DNA from: Bacteroidales bacterium
GTDB lineage: Bacteria > Bacteroidota > Bacteroidia > Bacteroidales > UBA7960
NCBI GenBank assembly: GCA_007132825.1
Contig: SLNX01000113.1
Span: 1-6,613, forward strand
Length of the DNA: 6,613 bases
Reading direction: 5' to 3'
In this document: in pieces, positions 4,946 to 6,613 of the stretch
How the letters are laid out: every line of letters begins with the position of its first letter
Position numbering within the stretch: position 1 is the first letter of the stretch
Position numbers and translations under genes: made by a program
The notes under the pieces: model-generated
Database searches by the model: none
What the model saw: only the letters and a program-made list of their open reading frames with translations
Told to the model about the DNA's origin: nothing

Positions 4946-6610
4946 ATGAAAGTTCAATTTTTATCCTTTATCATCATTTTAATGACCATCCGGTTGTTAA
5001 CAGCTCAACAACAGGTTCCAAACGGTGACTTTGAAAGCTGGCCATCTAATAATTTTGGCAATCCGGAATTCTGGGATTCCCCAAACGCTGAGACCTCCGG
5101 ATTCCCTTTTTTTCTCACAACCGTTGCGCAAACCTCCGATAGTTACAGTGGCAGTTATGCAGCAAAATTAACATCTGGCAATATATTGGGGCAGGTTGTG
5201 CCAGGTGTTCTGACACTTGGGACACTGAACCTGGACATAACCAACCCGGAAGAATCTGAGTTTCTCGGAGTTCCTTTTACTGACAGACCTTCTGATCTTA
5301 GCGGATATTTCAAATATGCAACAACCGGCACCGACTTTGGCGCCATTGCTTTGTTATTGACCCGATATAATGAGCAAACAAACAACAAAGACACCATCGC
5401 TCTTGGGGGAACCATGTTTGCTCCCCAGGCAATATATACAGGTTTTGACTTTGAACTCTTTTATCTGAGCTATGAAGAACCGGACTCCTTGAATATCATT
5501 ATCCTGTCATCAGCATCCCCAACCTTGGTAGCCGGCAGTGAGCTAATCATTGATGACCTTTCCTTTTCTTTTGACGGTCATCCTGTTGTTGACCTTGGAG
5601 ATGATGTTTTCATTTGTCCGGGAGCAAGCCACACCTTCGATCTGGGTTTCCTGGCAGGCCACACTTATACCTGGCTTGACCTTGCTACAGGAGAAGTGGT
5701 TTCAAACGAACCTGTGTTCACCGTTTTTGACGAAGGGCTTTTCAAGGCGGTTGTGCAAAATCAGAATGGCTTACCTGGCATGGATACCGTCGAGGTATTC
5801 GTTTACGAAAATGCACCCACGGTGTTTGACCTTTCTGTTGAGGGGACATTCTGTGAAAACAACGCCAGTTTTGAGTTTCTCCTCGATGGTTCGGAAGAGG
5901 AAGTAAGCTATGTGGTTTGGAAAGACGACATACCCTGGTCCGAACCCCAGTCTGGCACCGGACATGAACTGGTTTTTGGTCCTTATGAAGCCCCGGGACT
6001 CTATTATGTGATCGCTGAAGATCCTGAAGGCAATTGCAACATGTCGACCGACACACTTACCGTGCAACTTGTTCCTGTACCGGAATTGTTTTCAGTTACC
6101 GGCGGAGGCTCATACGATGAATCGGGAGAAGGTGTTGAAGTTGGTCTGAGCGGCAGCGAAACCGGTGTTAATTATATCCTTATTCGAAACGGTGAGGATT
6201 TGATAACGGAAAAAGCCGGAACAGGCAGTCCGCTGTCGTTCGGATTACAGGGTGAGGGCATTTATACCGTTGAAGCGGTTAACAGTGAGGCATACTGTAT
6301 GGTTATGATGGAGGGTGAAGCGGTTGTGAGCATCAGCACCTCCCTTGCAAACATTGACCAAGACGTAATCCGTGTTTTCCCGAATCCAGCCGGTGACCAT
6401 TTCGTGGCTAGTGGGCTGCCCGCAAACCGAAAAGCTCTGTTCCAGTTGATGGATGTCAGGGGTCAGGAACAGTATTCTGCAATGATCCACGTTGACGAAA
6501 GTGGCAACTACCTGTTTACAAAAGCCAAGACTCTTAATCCCGGTTTTTATTTTTTACGGATTTCTATCACGGATGGTGAAGTTTTTACCGAGTCCGTGTT
6601 GATTCGGTAA
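4946..6610 (+). CDS. Secreted T9SS-substrate protein with PCMD-like domain, Ig-like repeats and C-terminal sorting domain
   Basis: This 554-residue protein starts with a Sec signal peptide (hydrophobic core FLSFIIILM, cleavage probably after Ala20 in LLTA-QQQ). Residues 25-209 resemble the PCMD (putative carbohydrate metabolism) domain of Bacteroidetes: NGDFESW near the start, SYSGSYAAKL (66-75), GVPFTDRPSDLSGYFKY (108-124) and an IIDDLSF ending. Next come a PKD/Ig-like domain (about 214-287, VDLGDDVFICPG) and two diverged Ig-like repeats (about 300-374 and 387-464). The C-terminus, VFPNPAGD (477-484) through VLIR, is a type A T9SS sorting domain that sends the protein through the outer membrane for surface attachment or release. 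I chose the ATG at 4946 because it directly precedes the signal peptide; a TTG at 4868 would bury it. With only 25 bases after the carbonic anhydrase and no terminator between, co-transcription is likely. No catalytic residues are recognisable. Glycan binding or a surface structural role is inference. Confidence 0.85.
   Translation: MKVQFLSFIIILMTIRLLTAQQQVPNGDFESWPSNNFGNPEFWDSPNAETSGFPFFLTTVAQTSDSYSGSYAAKLTSGNILGQVVPGVLTLGTLNLDITNPEESEFLGVPFTDRPSDLSGYFKYATTGTDFGAIALLLTRYNEQTNNKDTIALGGTMFAPQAIYTGFDFELFYLSYEEPDSLNIIILSSASPTLVAGSELIIDDLSFSFDGHPVVDLGDDVFICPGASHTFDLGFLAGHTYTWLDLATGEVVSNEPVFTVFDEGLFKAVVQNQNGLPGMDTVEVFVYENAPTVFDLSVEGTFCENNASFEFLLDGSEEEVSYVVWKDDIPWSEPQSGTGHELVFGPYEAPGLYYVIAEDPEGNCNMSTDTLTVQLVPVPELFSVTGGGSYDESGEGVEVGLSGSETGVNYILIRNGEDLITEKAGTGSPLSFGLQGEGIYTVEAVNSEAYCMVMMEGEAVVSISTSLANIDQDVIRVFPNPAGDHFVASGLPANRKALFQLMDVRGQEQYSAMIHVDESGNYLFTKAKTLNPGFYFLRISITDGEVFTESVLIR
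5018..5572 (+). other. PCMD-like N-terminal domain of the secreted protein
   Basis: Residues 25-209 open with PNGDFESW and contain SYSGSYAAKL, then GVPFTDRPSDLSGYFKY, then IILSSASPTLVAGSELIIDDLSF. This order (a dedicated G-x-F-E-x-W start, a 'sugar-binding jelly-roll' style middle, and an ending with a D-D pair) matches my recollection of Pfam PF13201 in Bacteroidetes surface proteins. Its biochemical function is not established. Confidence 0.6.
5843..6337 (+). repeat. Two diverged Ig-like protein repeats in the secreted protein
   Basis: Repeat A (bases 5843-6067) and repeat B (6104-6337) share the pattern L-x-G-S-E-x-x-V-x-Y, then G-T-G-x-x-L-x-F-G, then G-x-Y-x-V-x-A-x-x-x-E-x-x-C, with similar spacing. 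This is a known Bacteroidetes Ig-like repeat type. Repeat A has a cysteine at each end (Cys303 and Cys364). Repeat B has Asp391 where the first cysteine is usual, and keeps Cys451. Confidence 0.7.
6371..6607 (+). other. Type A T9SS C-terminal sorting domain
   Basis: The final 79 residues start RVFPNPAGDHF, continue through LFQLMDVRGQ, then LNPGFYFLRI, and end TESVLIR. This is the hallmark order of the Por/T9SS sorting domain (TIGR04183): the PNP turn, the D-x-x-G-x strand, GxYxxxI, and a short strand at the very end. It is recognised by the outer-membrane type IX secretion machinery and is usually removed on export. Confidence 0.9.
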
Positions 6611-6613
6611 CAT

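Noticed and set aside
5742..6067. Minus-strand open frames inside the secreted-protein gene
   Set aside because: The products are rich in Arg, Cys and Pro without domain features, and the plus-strand frame has a coherent domain order.

Overview
The window looks like chromosomal DNA of a Bacteroidota (Bacteroidetes) bacterium. Three things point that way. The last gene ends in a type IX secretion (T9SS/Por) C-terminal sorting domain. Candidate promoters carry the phylum's -7 element TAnnTTTG instead of a sigma70 -10 box. The start codons lack strong Shine-Dalgarno sequences. No mobile element, CRISPR array, tRNA or rRNA was seen, and no gap between genes exceeds about 210 bases.

Layout: on the minus strand, from the left edge to about 971 (or 1013), lies an incomplete gene for a membrane-anchored serine hydrolase of the class C beta-lactamase/penicillin-binding-protein family. 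Its C-terminus is outside the window. A divergent intergenic region of about 170-210 bases with candidate promoters on both strands separates it from four plus-strand genes. These are an AMP-forming long-chain acyl-CoA synthetase (1181-3118), a BASS/SBF-family sodium-coupled carboxylate transporter (3137-4210), a beta-class carbonic anhydrase (4291-4920), and a secreted T9SS protein with a PCMD-like N-terminal domain and Ig-like repeats (4946-6610).

How the genes may work together: the acyl-CoA synthetase and the transporter are 18 bases apart and are probably co-transcribed. A Na+-driven organic-anion importer followed by CoA ligation of the imported acid is a reasonable but unproven reading. 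The carbonic anhydrase has its own candidate promoter and a leader hairpin in the 80-base gap before it. It is probably co-transcribed with the secreted protein 25 bases downstream, although no functional link between those two is evident.

The families are mostly ordinary for the phylum, and I see no clear undescribed system. The points most worth checking are the transporter/ligase pairing, the promoter plus hairpin ahead of the carbonic anhydrase, the promoter-based start choice for the hydrolase, and a cysteine replaced in one Ig-like repeat of the secreted protein.
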